Source: Owenia fusiformis
Taxonomy: Eukaryota > Annelida > Polychaeta > Sabellida > Oweniidae
DNA length: 64,000 bases
Assembly (NCBI GenBank): GCA_903813345.2
Contig: CAIIXF020000012.1
Span: 31,500,501-31,564,500 of the forward strand
Direction: 5' to 3'
The position numbers and the translations under genes are program-made. Under the pieces are notes generated by a model that saw nothing but the letters and a program-made list of their open reading frames with translations, did no database searches and was not told where the DNA came from. Every line of letters begins with the position of its first letter. Position 1 is the first letter of the stretch. Shown in pieces: positions 10,435 to 22,640 of the stretch.

Positions 10435-13400
10435 AGCGTGGTGTAAAAGTGGTTTTGAAAAATAGCAAATTTCTCTTTATGTAGGTAACTTGTGGTTTAT
10501 GATTCTACATTGATTCTGAAAATACTGGTGTCTAGTTTTTCAGCGTTTTGGAAATATTCAGATTTATACCCCCCTTGTTTGATTTTGAGGGGGGTACTAG
10601 GAAGGCCATGTAAAATTCCTAGATTTTACAACCAATCATTTTGATATTTACAGGTAATCATGTACTTATCATGTCCTACGAAAGTAATAAGTTTCATCAA
10701 AGTTAGTCAACTGGTTGCTATGGAAACGGAGATCATATGTCAAAAAGTACACAATTTCGTCAAAATGTAAGACACCCCATGAGACAAAACACATATTATT
10801 TTCATGAAATTGGGAAGCAACACCATGAAAACATTTTAGAAAACTTATTCATAGTGTGGTTGATAATATTAAATCAACTGCCGTTTTATCTTATCCACAC
10901 AGTGAAATCTATTGCTCATGATTATATGGCAATGCAAATTAATTTAGAAAGGAGATGTGGCACTTTTCCAAAGAATTCTTAACTTGTGTCCAAATTTTTG
11001 AAGAAAATGAATAACCAATGTCCTGTTATTTACAGATATTATTCACATCATTATGTTTGACTATCATGAAAAGTTTCATCAGTGTTGGTTTACTGGTTAC
11101 TATATTTGTATGTATATCTTTATTGCCCTTTATGAAAAGGAGATACATGTATACGGTGTACAATGAAAATAATGCTGATATAACATTAATGTTAAATGAA
11201 CATAGAATAAAAATATATACAATATATAAAACACACTTTATACGTTAGATGAGTGCTAACCATCTTCCCCAATGTCGATGTAAGCATCTCATCTAATGAA
11301 CCACAGACGATATAAGATGCAACCGCTACCTCATCGTCCAATTACAACCCTCAATGAGATCATTTATGCAGAGATCATAATTGAAAAAGTAAAAAAGGTT
11401 AGGTTAAGAAAGGTTAAGTATGTACATACAATTTTATACATTATATAATACACTTATCTCATTAGTTGAGTGCAAATCATCTTCCCCAAGGTCGATGTAA
11501 GCATCTCATCCAATGAACCACAGACGATATAAGATGCTACCGCTACCTCATCGTCCAATTACAACCCTTAATGAGATCATTTTGTGCAGAGATCATAATA
11601 GAAAAAGTAAAAAAGGTTAAGTATTTACATACGTTTTATACATTATATAATACACTTATCTCATTAGTTGAGTGCAAACCATCTTCCCCAAGGTCGATGT
11701 AAGCATCTCATCCAATGAACCACAGACGATATAAGATGCTACCGCTACCTCATCGTCCAATTACAACCCTTAATGAGATCATTTTGTGCAAAGATCATAA
11801 TTGAAAAAGTAAAAAAGGTTAAGTATGTACATACGTTTTATACATTATATAATACACTTATCTCATTAGTTGAGTGCAATTCATCTTCCCCAAGGTCGAT
11901 GTAAGCATCTCATCCAATGAACCACAGACGTTATAAGATGCTACCGCTACCTCATCGTCCAATTACAACCATTTGAGAGATCATTTGTTCAGAGATCACA
12001 ATTGACAGTAGATATAGATTAAGTATGTACATATAGTTTATACCTTATGTATATAAAATATATAGATAGATATAAAATACTTGACGCATTAATCAACAGA
12101 TTTTAACCCATGGTTTGCATTAAAACGCATCCGAAATCATATAAGTCAGTTATGAGTTGCATTGAAAGCACGAAGCACGGAGGTGGTATTGCTCTTGCAC
12201 GATAGTATGCAGATGTATACCCCTTGGTATGATTTTTAATGGGGGTACAATGAAAGCCATCTATAATTCCTAGAATATACAGCCAATCATCTTGATATTT
12301 ACAGCTAATCGTCTACATATCATGTCTTACAACCATGACAATTTTCATCAATGTGTATCAATTGGTTGCTATGGAAACATACATCATTTTTTCAAAAGTA
12401 CACATTGAGGGAGGTACTATGAAAGCCATATATAATTCCTAGAATATCTAACCAATCATCTTGTTATTGACAGGTAGTTATCTACTCACCATGTTCTTCC
12501 ACTATGACAAAGTTCATAAATGCGGGGCAAATGGTTGCTATGGTAACAGAAATCATTTGTTAAAAAGTACACATTAGGGCGTACTATGAAAGCCATTTAT
12601 AATTCCTTAAACATCAAAACAATTATTATGATATTTATAGACAATCTACTACTTATCATGTCCTACCATGATGATAAGTCTCATCAATGTGGGTCAAATG
12701 TGGGTAGAAATCTATTTGTTAAAAAAGTACACATTTCGTAAAATTTTAAGACACACCCTAAGACATTGAAAATCTTCATCAAATTGGGAGGAATTAGCAT
12801 GAAAACATTAAAAAAAACTATTTTGAGTATGTCTGATAATATTTAATCAATTGATATTTCATCTGGGTCATTTGATGTATTGTATTTGCTTATGATAATA
12901 AAACTATGCAGAATGCGGCTGTCACATTATGCGTAGGGACATAGTAAATTATGAACTGATCTCACTTAGTCATCTTTTATACCATTTGCATCAAAATCCT
13001 CATTCATAGATCTTTCAATGTCTACTTCTGTCAAAGCATCCGTTGCAATCTTTATGTGACTATATGTCTATGAGATCATCAAGTGGAATGGGTTGGTTTG
13101 GCCAATTTGGCTCTATTTTGCCATCAACAATCAAGTTACCACGTCACTTGTAATAAACAAACTAAGAGATATACAACTATTACACCCAATTAAAAATACT
13201 AGAAATGCTTCTTAATGAATTCTAAAAACAATGAACAGTTGAAAAAAACCAGCAGACGTGAAACAGTTGAGAACAACAGCATGTATTACTCTGAGTGTAA
13301 AACATGTCCGTTGATGACCAGTGATGGCAATAAAGCGTCCACTGTTGTGATTGATGAGATGTGATAAGTTTTATGAAATGTTTCCATGCTTATTTCTCCC

Positions 13401-14645
13401 AAAATGATGAACATATTATGTGCTTAATGTCAAAGGTTGCACGAGTCTTAGCTTTTTACGAAAATGTGTACTCTTTTAACAAATGATTTCCGTTACCATA
13501 GCATCCAAATTACCAACATTGAAGGCACTTGTTATACTGGTAGGACATGTAAACGGATGATTACCCGTAAATATCAAGATGATTGATTGAATATTCTAGG
13601 AATTATACATGGCTTTCATAGTACCCCCTTAATGTACACTTTTTAACAAAATTATTTCTGTTACCAGAGCAACCAATTGACAAACATTGATGACACTTGT
13701 CATACTAGTAGGACATGATAATTGAATATTCTAGGAATTATACATAGTATTTCCTTAATGTGTATTTTTTATAAATTATTTATGTTACCATAGCTACCAA
13801 GTGTTAAACATTAATGAAACTTGTCATAGTGGTAGTGCATCATAAGTATATGATTACCTGTAAATATCAAGATGAATGGCTGTATATTCTAGGAATTATA
13901 GATGGCTTTCATTGTACCCCCTCAAAGTCATACCAATGGGGTATAAATCTGTTTACCATAGTAACCAGTGATCCAACACTGATGAAATTTTCTATGATAG
14001 TCAAACATAATGGTGTGAATAATATCTGTTAATTTCAGGACAAATGGTTTCTTATTTTCTTCAAAAAGTTGAACACAAATAAAGAATTCTTTGGAAAAGT
14101 GCCACATCCCCTTTCTAAATTTACTTGCATTGCCATATAATCATCAGCAATAGATTCCACTGTGTGGATAAGATAAAACAACAGTTGATTTAATATTATC
14201 AAATATACTTTGAATAAGTTTTCTAAAATGGTTTCATGGTGATTCCTTCCAATTTCATGAAAAAATATGTGTTTTGTCTCATGGGGTATCTTACATTTTG
14301 ACGAAAATGTGTACTTTTTAACATATGATCTCCATTTCCATAGCAACCAGTCAATCAACTTTAATGAAACTTGTCATAATGGTAGGACATGATAAGTACA
14401 TGATTACCTGGAAAAATCAAGATGATTGGCTGTATATTCTAGGAATGATATATGGCTTTCCAAGTACCCCCCTTAAATTACACCAGGGGGGTATAAATCT
14501 GAATATTTCCAAAATGCTGAAAAACTAGACACCAGTGATTTCAGAATCAATGTATAATAATAAACCACAAATAACCTACATGAAGAAAAATTTGCTACTT
14601 TTCAAAACCACTTTTACACCACGCTCATCCAGTATTATTACTTAA
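10435..14645. mobile_element. large foldback element with ~560-bp terminal inverted repeats
   Basis: The left arm (10435-10995) contains ACTGGATGAGCGTGGTGTAA, CTGGTGTCTAGTTTTTCAGC and ATTTATACCCCCC. The right arm (14060-14645) contains each of these inverted and in reverse order: GGGGGGTATAAAT, GCTGAAAAACTAGACACCAG and TTACACCACGCTCATCCAGT. The arms also share the same 80-codon open frame, one on each strand, which is therefore repeat sequence and not a gene. Between the arms, a ~150-bp subunit (GAAAGCCAT..., AATTCCTAGAATAT, CATGTCCTAC, GGTTGCTATGGAAAC) recurs in forward orientation near 12.2-12.7 kb and inverted near 13.4-14.0 kb. A ~202-bp satellite lies near the middle. No transposase is visible. 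Confidence 0.75.
11240..12060. repeat. ~202-bp satellite array, 4 copies
   Basis: The words TTAGTTGAGTGCAAA, ATCTTCCCCAAGGTCGATGT, AAGCATCTCATCCAATGAAC, CCACAGACGATATAAGATGC and GCTACCTCATCGTCCAATTA recur four times. The copies start at about 11245, 11462, 11664 and 11866, so the last intervals are 202 bp each. The first interval is longer because of a small internal duplication (AGGTTAAGAAAGGTTAAG). The last copy is more diverged near its end. Copies 2-4 are close to identical, indicating recent homogenisation. No coding potential. Confidence 0.9.
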
Positions 14646-16100
14646 AACACAATGTATTCGCGTGCATGATGAATTTGCGTAAATTCGCGAGGGTATGTAT
14701 TCGCAAATTCATCGTGTAGCGAAATAAATATGTAGGCTGCTAAGCCATAAAATGAAAATTGTTAAATGTGATGGCGCCATTTCCAAAGTTTACCATAGGG
14801 TTATTTTTGTAAACAGTCAACCTTGAATGTATTGATGTTTGCAAACCAGGAAATAAAACAAATATGTTTATAATCATCGTGTTTATTGCTTCATATTGTA
14901 AAATAAAACATCATACCATAAAAAAAACTATTGTTGTTGTTATTGTTGTTTAAAACATGTAAAAACAAGTCAAACGTCCAGATCAAACTTACGATAAATC
15001 ATCAGTGATTTCCTCCATACATAGATTTGTAATTTGATCGGCGTACTATTCTGAAGTCAATTAGAATCCAAGTATCAGTCATGTAGGATTCCCAAGTATC
15101 CATGAGAACTAGTGGTGTGCACCCGTGGTACATTTCTTAATCGATTATCGAAAAATATTAATTGATCAATTATCGATTAATCGATTCTAACATATTTTTA
15201 TATAACAAGTCCCGGTTAAGTTTTTTGAGCAGAAAATTATTGGCGACGTTGTAGCTTTTCCCCTGGAGTCGTTGCCATTTCTTGACCGTTTCTAGACTGA
15301 ATAAAATTATAACTTTTAAATACACCAACATTCACCTTCCATTTGATTGCATACTTGTATTGAAAACTTATGGGATATATTGGATCAGTAAAACACAAAA
15401 AAACAAAGGTAGGCGTCGGTATTCAGGGTAATTAGTTTGTTTGGCAGTTTGAGCTTAGCGTGTCAGGTCTCAAATCAGTCAATGACGTCACGTAAGCTTA
15501 CTCGCGGCGATTAACCTTATTATAAACAAAGCGCTATTCATAGAATTAATTCTTTATTGGCCGAGTCAAATATGTGGTCAAACAATCCCCGGGGAATCTC
15601 ATTTAAATTGATACATGCATAATTCGCGATGGGCACAGAACGCAAAATTAAAATGACGCAAATTAATGATGTAAATGGAAAACGCAAACATTTAATGCGC
15701 AGATTTAATGTGTTATACAATCAGAGGTACTACATGTAAAGTATTACTACTACAAATTTAATTTTTAAATGTTATTATCGAATTCAAATATAAATCAACT
15801 ATTTTAACTGAGCCAAGTATTGGATGATTGGAGGCAGTTTTGATCAAATTTGCAAAGGGTTAATTTTATTCTCACCTGTCTCAACAAAACAGGAATATCC
15901 CAGAATTCATACAGTCATACTTCTCTTATGTAAACTATATCATTGATTGACCAAAGGTTCATCTATAATCCTGGGAAATGACCTCTTCTGGACGAAAAGC
16001 GTGGGAACATCTGATATGACCAGTTCCCATGACAGTGTGTCACCTGTCATTTCTCTGGAATGATGTACACTTTCCTTCAAAAGATTGAAAACAATTGTAG
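14645..16100. other. non-coding stretch beside the foldback element
   Basis: No supported gene. It contains a short hairpin region near 14660-14725 (ATGATGAATTTGCG and CGCAAATTCATCGTG), a GTTGTT simple repeat near 14930-14952, and an AT-rich string of overlapping ATTATCGATTAATCGAT motifs near 15140-15190. The rest is unremarkable AT-rich sequence. Confidence 0.45.
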
Positions 16101-16586
16101 TACAGTAAAACCTGTATATCTGAACACTTGGCTAATCCGAACACCTCCCAATTTGAACATTTTTTGGTCCCGTTTTTCCTCCCATTGACTCAAATGTTAA
16201 AAAGACTTGAAATATGAACACCTCCCAATTTGGACAGTGAACAGTCATGTTTAAAAAATTAACCTATCTAATCTGAACGCATAAAATATTACATGTTCCA
16301 TACAAAATTGATCAAATATTTGAAAAACTTGAACGATCTCACTCATGGTGGGGCTTTCTAGGATGACTAAATTCATTTGAATCAGATTTTCATGTCACTG
16401 TAATGCCATAAAGCTAAGTAGTCAAAAGAACTATAATATTTATTGAGAATTTGTTTCTATTTCTTCAAAATCCCAAATCTTGCAAATGCAAAACCTCAAA
16501 ATGTGAACACCTCCTAATCCGAACGCTCTTAGCTCTTAGCACAGTATTTCACTAAAGAGATGTTCATTATGACAGTTTTACTGTAC
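16101..16586. mobile_element. pogo/Tigger-like MITE
   Basis: The ends are TA-CAGTAAAACCTGT on the left and ACAGTTTTACTG-TA on the right, flanked by TA. A terminal CAGT...ACTG with a TA target duplication is characteristic of the pogo branch of the Tc1/mariner superfamily. The inside contains diverged repeats of GAACACCTCCCAATTTGAAC and no transposase frame. Just downstream, 16600-16830 holds two more partial copies of the right end (AAAGAGGTGTTCA...TTTTACTGTACTG), about 100-130 bp each. Confidence 0.7.
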
Positions 16587-16599
16587 TGGGAAATGGGAA

Positions 16600-16830
16600 T
16601 TGGTGTTCACTATACACAGGTGTTCAATAGAGTAGACGCATGTGTTCACTGGGCACAGATCTTCACTAAAGAGGTGTTCATTAGGATATTTTTACTGTAC
16701 TGAAATCACTGGCTGGGACGGAATCGGTGTTCACTATACACAGATGTTCAATAGAGTAGAGGCATGTCACTGAGCACAGATCTTCACTAAAGAGGTGTTC
16801 ACTATGACAGTTTTACTGTACTGAAATCAA
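16600..16830. repeat. tandem partial copies of the pogo-like MITE end
   Basis: Two head-to-tail units of about 115-130 bp. Each runs through GTGTTCACTATACACAG, TGTTCAATAGAGTAGA, CACAGATCTTCACTAAAGAG and TTTTACTGTACTGAAATCA. Each repeats the right end of the element at 16101-16586, suggesting local amplification of that end. No coding capacity. Confidence 0.7.
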
Positions 16831-16954
16831 TCACTGGGAATTCACTATACAACATTGAAATGTGTGTATCATGCCACCCCTGCAAAATAATTGACTCGCC
16901 CACTTGGTCTCTTGGATCCACTTGCAAAATATATATAATCTAAAATAACTCACG

Positions 16955-17260
16955 TTAAATGGTGGCCATTTTGAAAATGGCCGCCTTAATAGCCAAAATG
17001 TCATAATAGAACAATGTGCCATGCTAATAAGTAGTCACATATCAAGTATGAACAAAATCGCTCCACTACTTTTCAAGTACAGCAAAAATTGTAAAATAGC
17101 GTGTAAAAGCATGGTGGCCATTTTCAAAATGGCCGCCTTCCTGCCAAAATATCATAAAACAGTGTGCCAGTGTTAAATATGAACAAAATCGCTCCACTAC
17201 TTTTCAAGTTATAGCAAAAATTGTAAAATCATGTGTAAAAGCCGCCATTTTTTAAGATTG
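16955..17260. repeat. duplicated GGTGGCCATTTT unit, ~140 bp
   Basis: The words GGTGGCCATTTT, AAAATGGCCGCCTT, CCAAAATATCATAA (or the close variant CCAAAATGTCATAA), AGTATGAACAAAATCGCTCC and ACTACTTTTCAAGT occur twice, starting near 16959 and 17112. A third, weaker start lies near 17245. The motif AAAATGGC next to its inverse GCCATTTT gives short hairpins. The short open frame on the minus strand is repeat-derived. Confidence 0.65.
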
Positions 17261-17625
17261 CTGCCATGTGTTTCTTAAATATCTACATGTCTAGCTTGAA
17301 TAATGTGCTACATGTATATATTAACTTTTTTTTACTTTTAAAACTCATTGCTATTACAGTTTTATATACTGTACCTAAATTACTGTAAAATCGTCACTAA
17401 AATGGCCGTCATTTTGAAACGAGCGGCCATTTTGAAAATCGGCTATCGAGCAGAACTTCTACTCCCATAGGGTATATGTGTCTACATGCATAAACTACGA
17501 AAAAAGCACTTGGTGAAAAATGTGTATACCCTCTGGGAGCCCCATCATGCATTTTCTTGGTGTTGTATTTTCTAAACTACCGAAAGTTCCGATTGATGAA
17601 AGCCAAAACAAATTACTTACACTCC

Positions 17626-19688
17626 ACTCTATAAGTTTTGCAACCGAAAGTTAGAATTATATTTTAGAATATATAGTTCGCATTTACGATAAAATTAAAT
17701 AATTCTTTTAAATCGCCAAATATTAACAGACTCGATCCCCTCTTCCAACTAAATCAATGAATTTATCTAAATGTAATTTGGTAATTTGGCCATTTCGCAG
17801 CCACCTATTTTTGTTTATTTTGATAACAAGAAATTACATAATATTTATACATTACATGATATTACCCACTTTTACAATAGTACATATATTTTGTGTATAC
17901 ATTCCGAACATTGTAATGTTTAATGGGCGTTAAAGATTTAATAAGTTATCAAAAAGGTGACTACAGGTTGCCAAACCTAATCATGACTTGATGTTCTTAG
18001 AAATAAGAAAATAGAATATATTACCAGCAAGAGAAGTATGATAGCTAGGCACTCCTATTCGGGGACCAAAAGTGGATTAGTAGGGTGGCTTCGAAATTCC
18101 TTTGTTAAAGTCCCAGAAGAAGTGAGTAGTTCTCATAATTATATCGTATTCTTTCATACTCATGAACATAATTTATTCAAATCACGCCCATCATTGTATG
18201 AAGTCCAATCAAATTGCAGGATATGATCACGTGAACAATCACGAGCACGTGATCTCTCAGAGCCGCGCTTGCGCAAAGTAAATTTTAAATCGTGGAAATG
18301 GTTTTATTTCGGTTTAACATTAACATCAGTTCAACATCATCATTTCAAAACTAAGGTAATACTATTTAAGCTACTCAATCCAAACGTGTAGAGGATACTC
18401 ATTTAGCAACAGTGAACATTCTGAGATCAATATCAATGGCAAATGAGGCCTGTTTATAAAATTGGTTATCAAACGTGCCAATACCATCGCTCATTTTTGG
18501 GAAATCCCCCCCTCCCAAAGTCCCAAAATAGCAAGCGGAAGACGAGGTAATGGATCCTAAAACATGGAAGGAAATGTTTTAACACAGGTGACTTTCCAAA
18601 TAATATTTTCCCTATTTATTCATACAGAATTCTGTTTATGGAAGAAACGTACATGTACATAATATGGTGAAGTCGATTACATATAAGCTTATGTATTAAA
18701 AGCAATGATTTATATTTTAAACGGTTTGGTTGTTTGTTCACCGATGAATGACACCCGAAGTCATTTTAGAATACATGTATGATCGATATGACAAGGACAT
18801 AGCGATTAAAACTTAAAACTATTCTAACTGTACTAAACAAACACGTGTATGGGCATCTTAACTCGGAGGAAATAATTTGTTATCATTTGATAAACATGAT
18901 TTATCTTATCATTTTTATAGTAAACACGAATACACAATGCAGACTCTCGCGTGAAATGTCACGTGTCCTGATGTTAAATGCATAACTATAACGAACAGTG
19001 GAATGAGTGAATTACCAAATCATTATATAGACGATCCTAGCACATGAGTAGAAACCTAAGATGATAACTGATTAATAATCTAAAAAGGAGCAGAATAAAT
19101 AATCATTACCAAGTGATGTTATAAATAGCATAGGTTGTACATATTGATTTAAGATATTCGCATTGTGAAGTGATGTTAACAAAACCCAATTGATCCACAC
19201 ACAAACGGTAACTCTGTGATATTTAGATAAAGTATTATTTATACCAAATACAAATATAAATCTCCAATACCAGTTACGTATATGTCAAAGTGGGGATTGT
19301 CACATAGGAATCGAATAATAAATACTAATGGTAGATGTTAAAATAGCTGCAACAGATTTCAGTCATAAATCAGATACAAATAATATGACATTGCTGTAGT
19401 AACAATTGGAGCGGAAGTTAAGCAGATTTAAAACGATCGGCATACTTATTTTTTGCAAGTAGATACTTGTGGATAGAATGGATATTGATTGAACGTTTTG
19501 TATGATAGAAACGTACGATTTTGCAGACCTATCAACTTTCCTCTAAAAATATTCATTAATTTATATTGAGTAATTCGCACGGCAGACAATTTGACAAAAT
19601 CGATTTATCGCCAAAAGACTTGTGGAGAGACTTTTGATTAAAATAACAACGATCTCCACAGCAACTAATCTTTTCCTTTCTGTTTTTA
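17626..19688. other. gene-free stretch upstream of the LRR gene
   Basis: A solitary copy of the TACACTCC-type terminal sequence (ACACTCCACTCTATAAGTTTTGCA) sits at its left edge near 17620. The rest is AT-rich with no exon I can support. At its right edge, 19665-19688, lies a splice-acceptor-like tract (TTTTCCTTTCTGTTTTTAG), discussed with the LRR gene. Confidence 0.45.
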
Positions 19689-19971
19689 GTTTGTAATCTG
19701 CGCTAAATGTCTTCCAGGCTTCCATTTTAAAAGGTTTTCGTTGCAATGGTTTCGAAAAGGCCTAGAAACAATTAACATAGAACACGGAGAGTTTGATTCT
19801 ACAGAAAAATATTTCACAATTGAATCTATAATCAAGTTGTTAGATGAGAATATTGGATAGGATAGGCAAAGATGCCTTCTGTTTGAACTATCACATTCTG
19901 GAACATTTATGAAAATATACAAACAATGAGGATTACGAATTGAAGAGCAAGCAAATCTAAAAGACTGTATA

Positions 19972-20754
19972 ATGCCATTACTGAACCAGCACGTACTGAA
20001 GCAACTGCGCTACCTTGTGGTCACAAATGACCCTCCTTATATGGGTATGAAAAAACTGAAGATTGGTGGACGGGAACTTTCAGCCACCCCAAAGGAAGTA
20101 TTCCACATGATTGAACTTGAGGTGCTCGATCTAAGCCCTGAGAGGGAAACCTGTCTGTTTCATCAACTAAGGTCAATCCCGCCCGGAATTGGTAATTTAG
20201 TGAATTTAAGAATACTTATGTTGGATACAAATGACGTCATAGAGTTACCAAGGGAAATATCCATGCTTAGCAACCTTGAAAAACTATCACTTAGCAACAA
20301 TTTGTTGTCAACGTTACCGATTGAGTTTGAAAAACTTCAAAGGTTGAGCAGTTTACACGTGGCGAATAATCAATTCGAGACATTTCCTTCGGTTGTCCTT
20401 AGTTTAAAAAGTTTGGAATTTTTAGACCTAAGTGACAATCGAATCATTGATGTACCGAATGACATTGGATCCCTTAAGAAGTTACAAACTCTTTTACTGT
20501 TCATGAATAACATTAAGGCGTTGCCAAATGGATTTTGTAAATTGAAAAATTTAAGGACAGTCTGGTTGGGCATGAATTCCTTGACGGAATTACCACGGGA
20601 GTTCGGCTCTTTGGTTAACCTGGACTGGAACGAAGATTGTGTATCGGCCACCATAGATGGCAATCCACTGACCAAACCACCGATGTCCGTGTGTAAAATG
20701 GGACCGTACGCTATAAAACGATTTTTCGATATGAATGAGAACACTGCTCCATAA
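19972..20754 (+). CDS. leucine-rich repeat protein, intronless
   Basis: A 260-residue protein made almost entirely of about seven 23-residue leucine-rich repeats of the LxxLPxxIxxLxxLxxLxLxxN type, e.g. IGNLVNLRILMLDTNDVIEL, LSNLEKLSLSNNLLSTLP and LKSLEFLDLSDNRIIDVP. This is the intracellular Ras-group/SDS22-like class. These proteins are cytoplasmic scaffolds that bind partners on a curved beta surface; the partner here cannot be told. There is no signal peptide and no membrane segment. The C-terminus (VCKMGPYAIKRFF) looks like an LRR cap. The ATG is supported by an in-frame TGA 15 codons upstream, but the same frame is otherwise mostly open back to an acceptor-like tract at 19689 (see findings), so an upstream exon or a damaged longer gene is possible. 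A poly(A) signal follows 98 bp after the stop. Confidence 0.8.
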   Translation: MPLLNQHVLKQLRYLVVTNDPPYMGMKKLKIGGRELSATPKEVFHMIELEVLDLSPERETCLFHQLRSIPPGIGNLVNLRILMLDTNDVIELPREISMLSNLEKLSLSNNLLSTLPIEFEKLQRLSSLHVANNQFETFPSVVLSLKSLEFLDLSDNRIIDVPNDIGSLKKLQTLLLFMNNIKALPNGFCKLKNLRTVWLGMNSLTELPREFGSLVNLDWNEDCVSATIDGNPLTKPPMSVCKMGPYAIKRFFDMNENTAP

Positions 20755-20851
20755 CTGAAACTATTTGTCACCATTTGTATTCGGTAAAAAAATCATACCT
20801 AGCTATCCACAATGTTTGAATAATTATATTGTCATTTTCCCGTTGAACTCC

Positions 20852-20857
20852 AATAAA
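20852..20857 (+). terminator. poly(A) signal AATAAA of the LRR gene
   Basis: A canonical AATAAA lies in CAATAAAAATC, 98 bp after the LRR stop codon, and a T-rich stretch follows within 30 bp. It is a normal distance for a short 3' untranslated region. Confidence 0.6.
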
Positions 20858-21384
20858 AATCTGGAATTTTCGCAATATTCTTAAACTTGATGTGATGAAA
20901 AGTTGCGTATACGTTTGGTTATTCTGAAAGTGTTCGTCAATTAGGTCATAAAAACATTGCCTGATTATCTCATTATAAACACGTGTATTATATTGTATAT
21001 ATCATCAGCTTTAAAATGCTAGTACTTCGACGAAATACCAACTAACCCAGGCCTTACAGGATTTCAATCGATCATTGGACTCTCATCTTTAAATGCATTT
21101 ACATGAACAATTTACGTTATTCTAAAGATATAAAATTTTTCTAATTTTGTACAGCTTCAATAGTACATGATATAATTCTTACTCAATAAAACTCCAATTT
21201 CAAAGAAGTTACATTTATTCATATAATACACAGCTTATATTTATATAATACAGCTAATGAAATAAAAGCGAAGTCATCGCTTTTAAACATAGAGATAAAC
21301 ATAATGTGTAATTTAAAAACGCTTATACTTATGAAATTACATATTTTTATTGACATCAAACACATGAGAAGAATTTCGAACTAA

Positions 21385-22200
21385 CATACATTGAACTACG
21401 TGTTCAAGCCTCTTTACGTTTGAATATTTATTTACTCAACCGGCAATGAAATAACTTATAATATTAATGGAAACGTAACTTGACTTCATTTCCAATACCT
21501 CCAAATTTTCTCAATTTTTTTTCCTCAATTACAATAGGTCAAAAATTGATGATAAAATTGATGAATTTTTGAATATCGTCATTCCCATGTAATCCAATGG
21601 GAAATGAAGGGTTCGGGGCTAATCAGAAATCAGGATATCTTTTCAGTAAAAGATTCAGCAAAAAATATTTCTATATAGAAAATTGAATTGTCTAACTTTT
21701 TTGAAAGCTAAGTGTTTAGTTTATTTGATGAATATTAAAGTTACAGCGCTTCAAAGTCATTTTTGAAAATAATTTTTCGCCTCCTGTGTTATTTCAATGG
21801 GAGAGGTTTTTTGAAAAACAATTTTGACTTAAAAGCCCTATAACTTTGTTGAACCTGAAGAAACATATCAATTTTTGTTAAATAAAGTTAGCAAATTCAA
21901 TTGCCTGCCTAACTCGTATTTTTTGCAAGGACTCGGATGGATGGATATTCTGTCATATGACTTGTGGCAAACCTACCATTTCCCATTGGTTAACATGGGA
22001 ATGTCGATTTTCAAAAATTCATCAGATTTATCATCAATTTTCGACCTATTGTAATTGAGGAAAAAAATTGAGAAAATTTGGAGGTATTGGAATTAAAGTC
22101 AAATTACGTTTCTATCAATAGTATAAGTATTTTCATCGCAGGTTAAGTAAATAAAAATTCAAAGGTACAGAGGCTTTAACACGTAGTTCAATGGGGGAAA
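21385..22200. mobile_element. foldback element, ~815 bp
   Basis: Long inverted arms of more than 200 bp. Left words are ATTGAACTACGTGTTCAAGC, AATACCTCCAAATTTTCTCA and TTCCTCAATTACAATAGGTC. Right words, inverted, are GACCTATTGTAATTGAGGAA, TGAGAAAATTTGGAGGTATT and GTAGTTCAAT. The right side is followed at 22205-22230 by a solitary terminal sequence of the TACACTCCCC MITE family (TTGCCAAACTTATGGAGGGG, AGTGTA). No coding capacity inside. Confidence 0.75.
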
Positions 22201-22514
22201 AAAGGTTGCCAAACTTATGGAGGGGAGTGTATCAATGTTAAAGTGTTACAATTCATTTATAATAATCAATGTTCAAAATTACATTTTTTAAATTTCATCA
22301 AAACTTGCAAAATTGCTCTACATGTAAATCTAAATATTTGTTATAAATATCTTGACAAAAAGCGTTTTCAAATTCGCTAAAATATAGGCAGATATTAATT
22401 ATCCGATACATATTTGGAAAACACGGGAACAAGGTTACAAATCGAAATAAAATAACAGTAAGTTCATCTTGTAAATCCTTAAATTCAAATAGTCAGTACG
22501 TAATTACATTTACG

Positions 22515-22640
22515 TATAAAGAGGATATCCTATGATTTTTGAGGGATACTATTTTTATCCATGAGTGAGCGTAGCGAATGAGTGAAGATCGGCGATATCC
22601 AAGAGAAAATCATAGGATATCATATTTATTCTATGGTTGC
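22515..22640. repeat. hairpin repeat
   Basis: GGATATCCTATGATTTT on the left pairs with AAAATCATAGGATATC on the right around a ~75-bp loop containing GAGTGAGCGTAGCGAATGAG. The neighbouring short frames on both strands are palindrome reads. It resembles other hairpins in this window (23212-23351, 24588-24690, 52800-53000). Confidence 0.55.

Larger units (their letters stand above)
10265..17600. mobile_element. outer inverted-repeat arms of a ~7.3-kb composite element
   Basis: The left arm at 10265-10346 (AAAATACATCACCAAGAAAA, GGGGCTCCCAGAGGGTA) is matched in inverted orientation at about 17515-17600 (TACCCTCTGGGAGCCCC, CTTGGTGTTGTATTTT). Together with the inner arms at 10435-10995 and 14060-14645, this suggests one large foldback element. 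About 2.9 kb (14645-17510), including a pogo-like MITE, would then have been inserted in or beside its right arm. No transposase reading frame survives anywhere between the arms. Confidence 0.55.

Noticed and set aside
10737-14358. Two related ~80-100-codon frames, one per strand, resembling a conserved protein
   Set aside because: They lie in the inverted arms of the large foldback element and are similar only because the arms are; no domain or splice structure.
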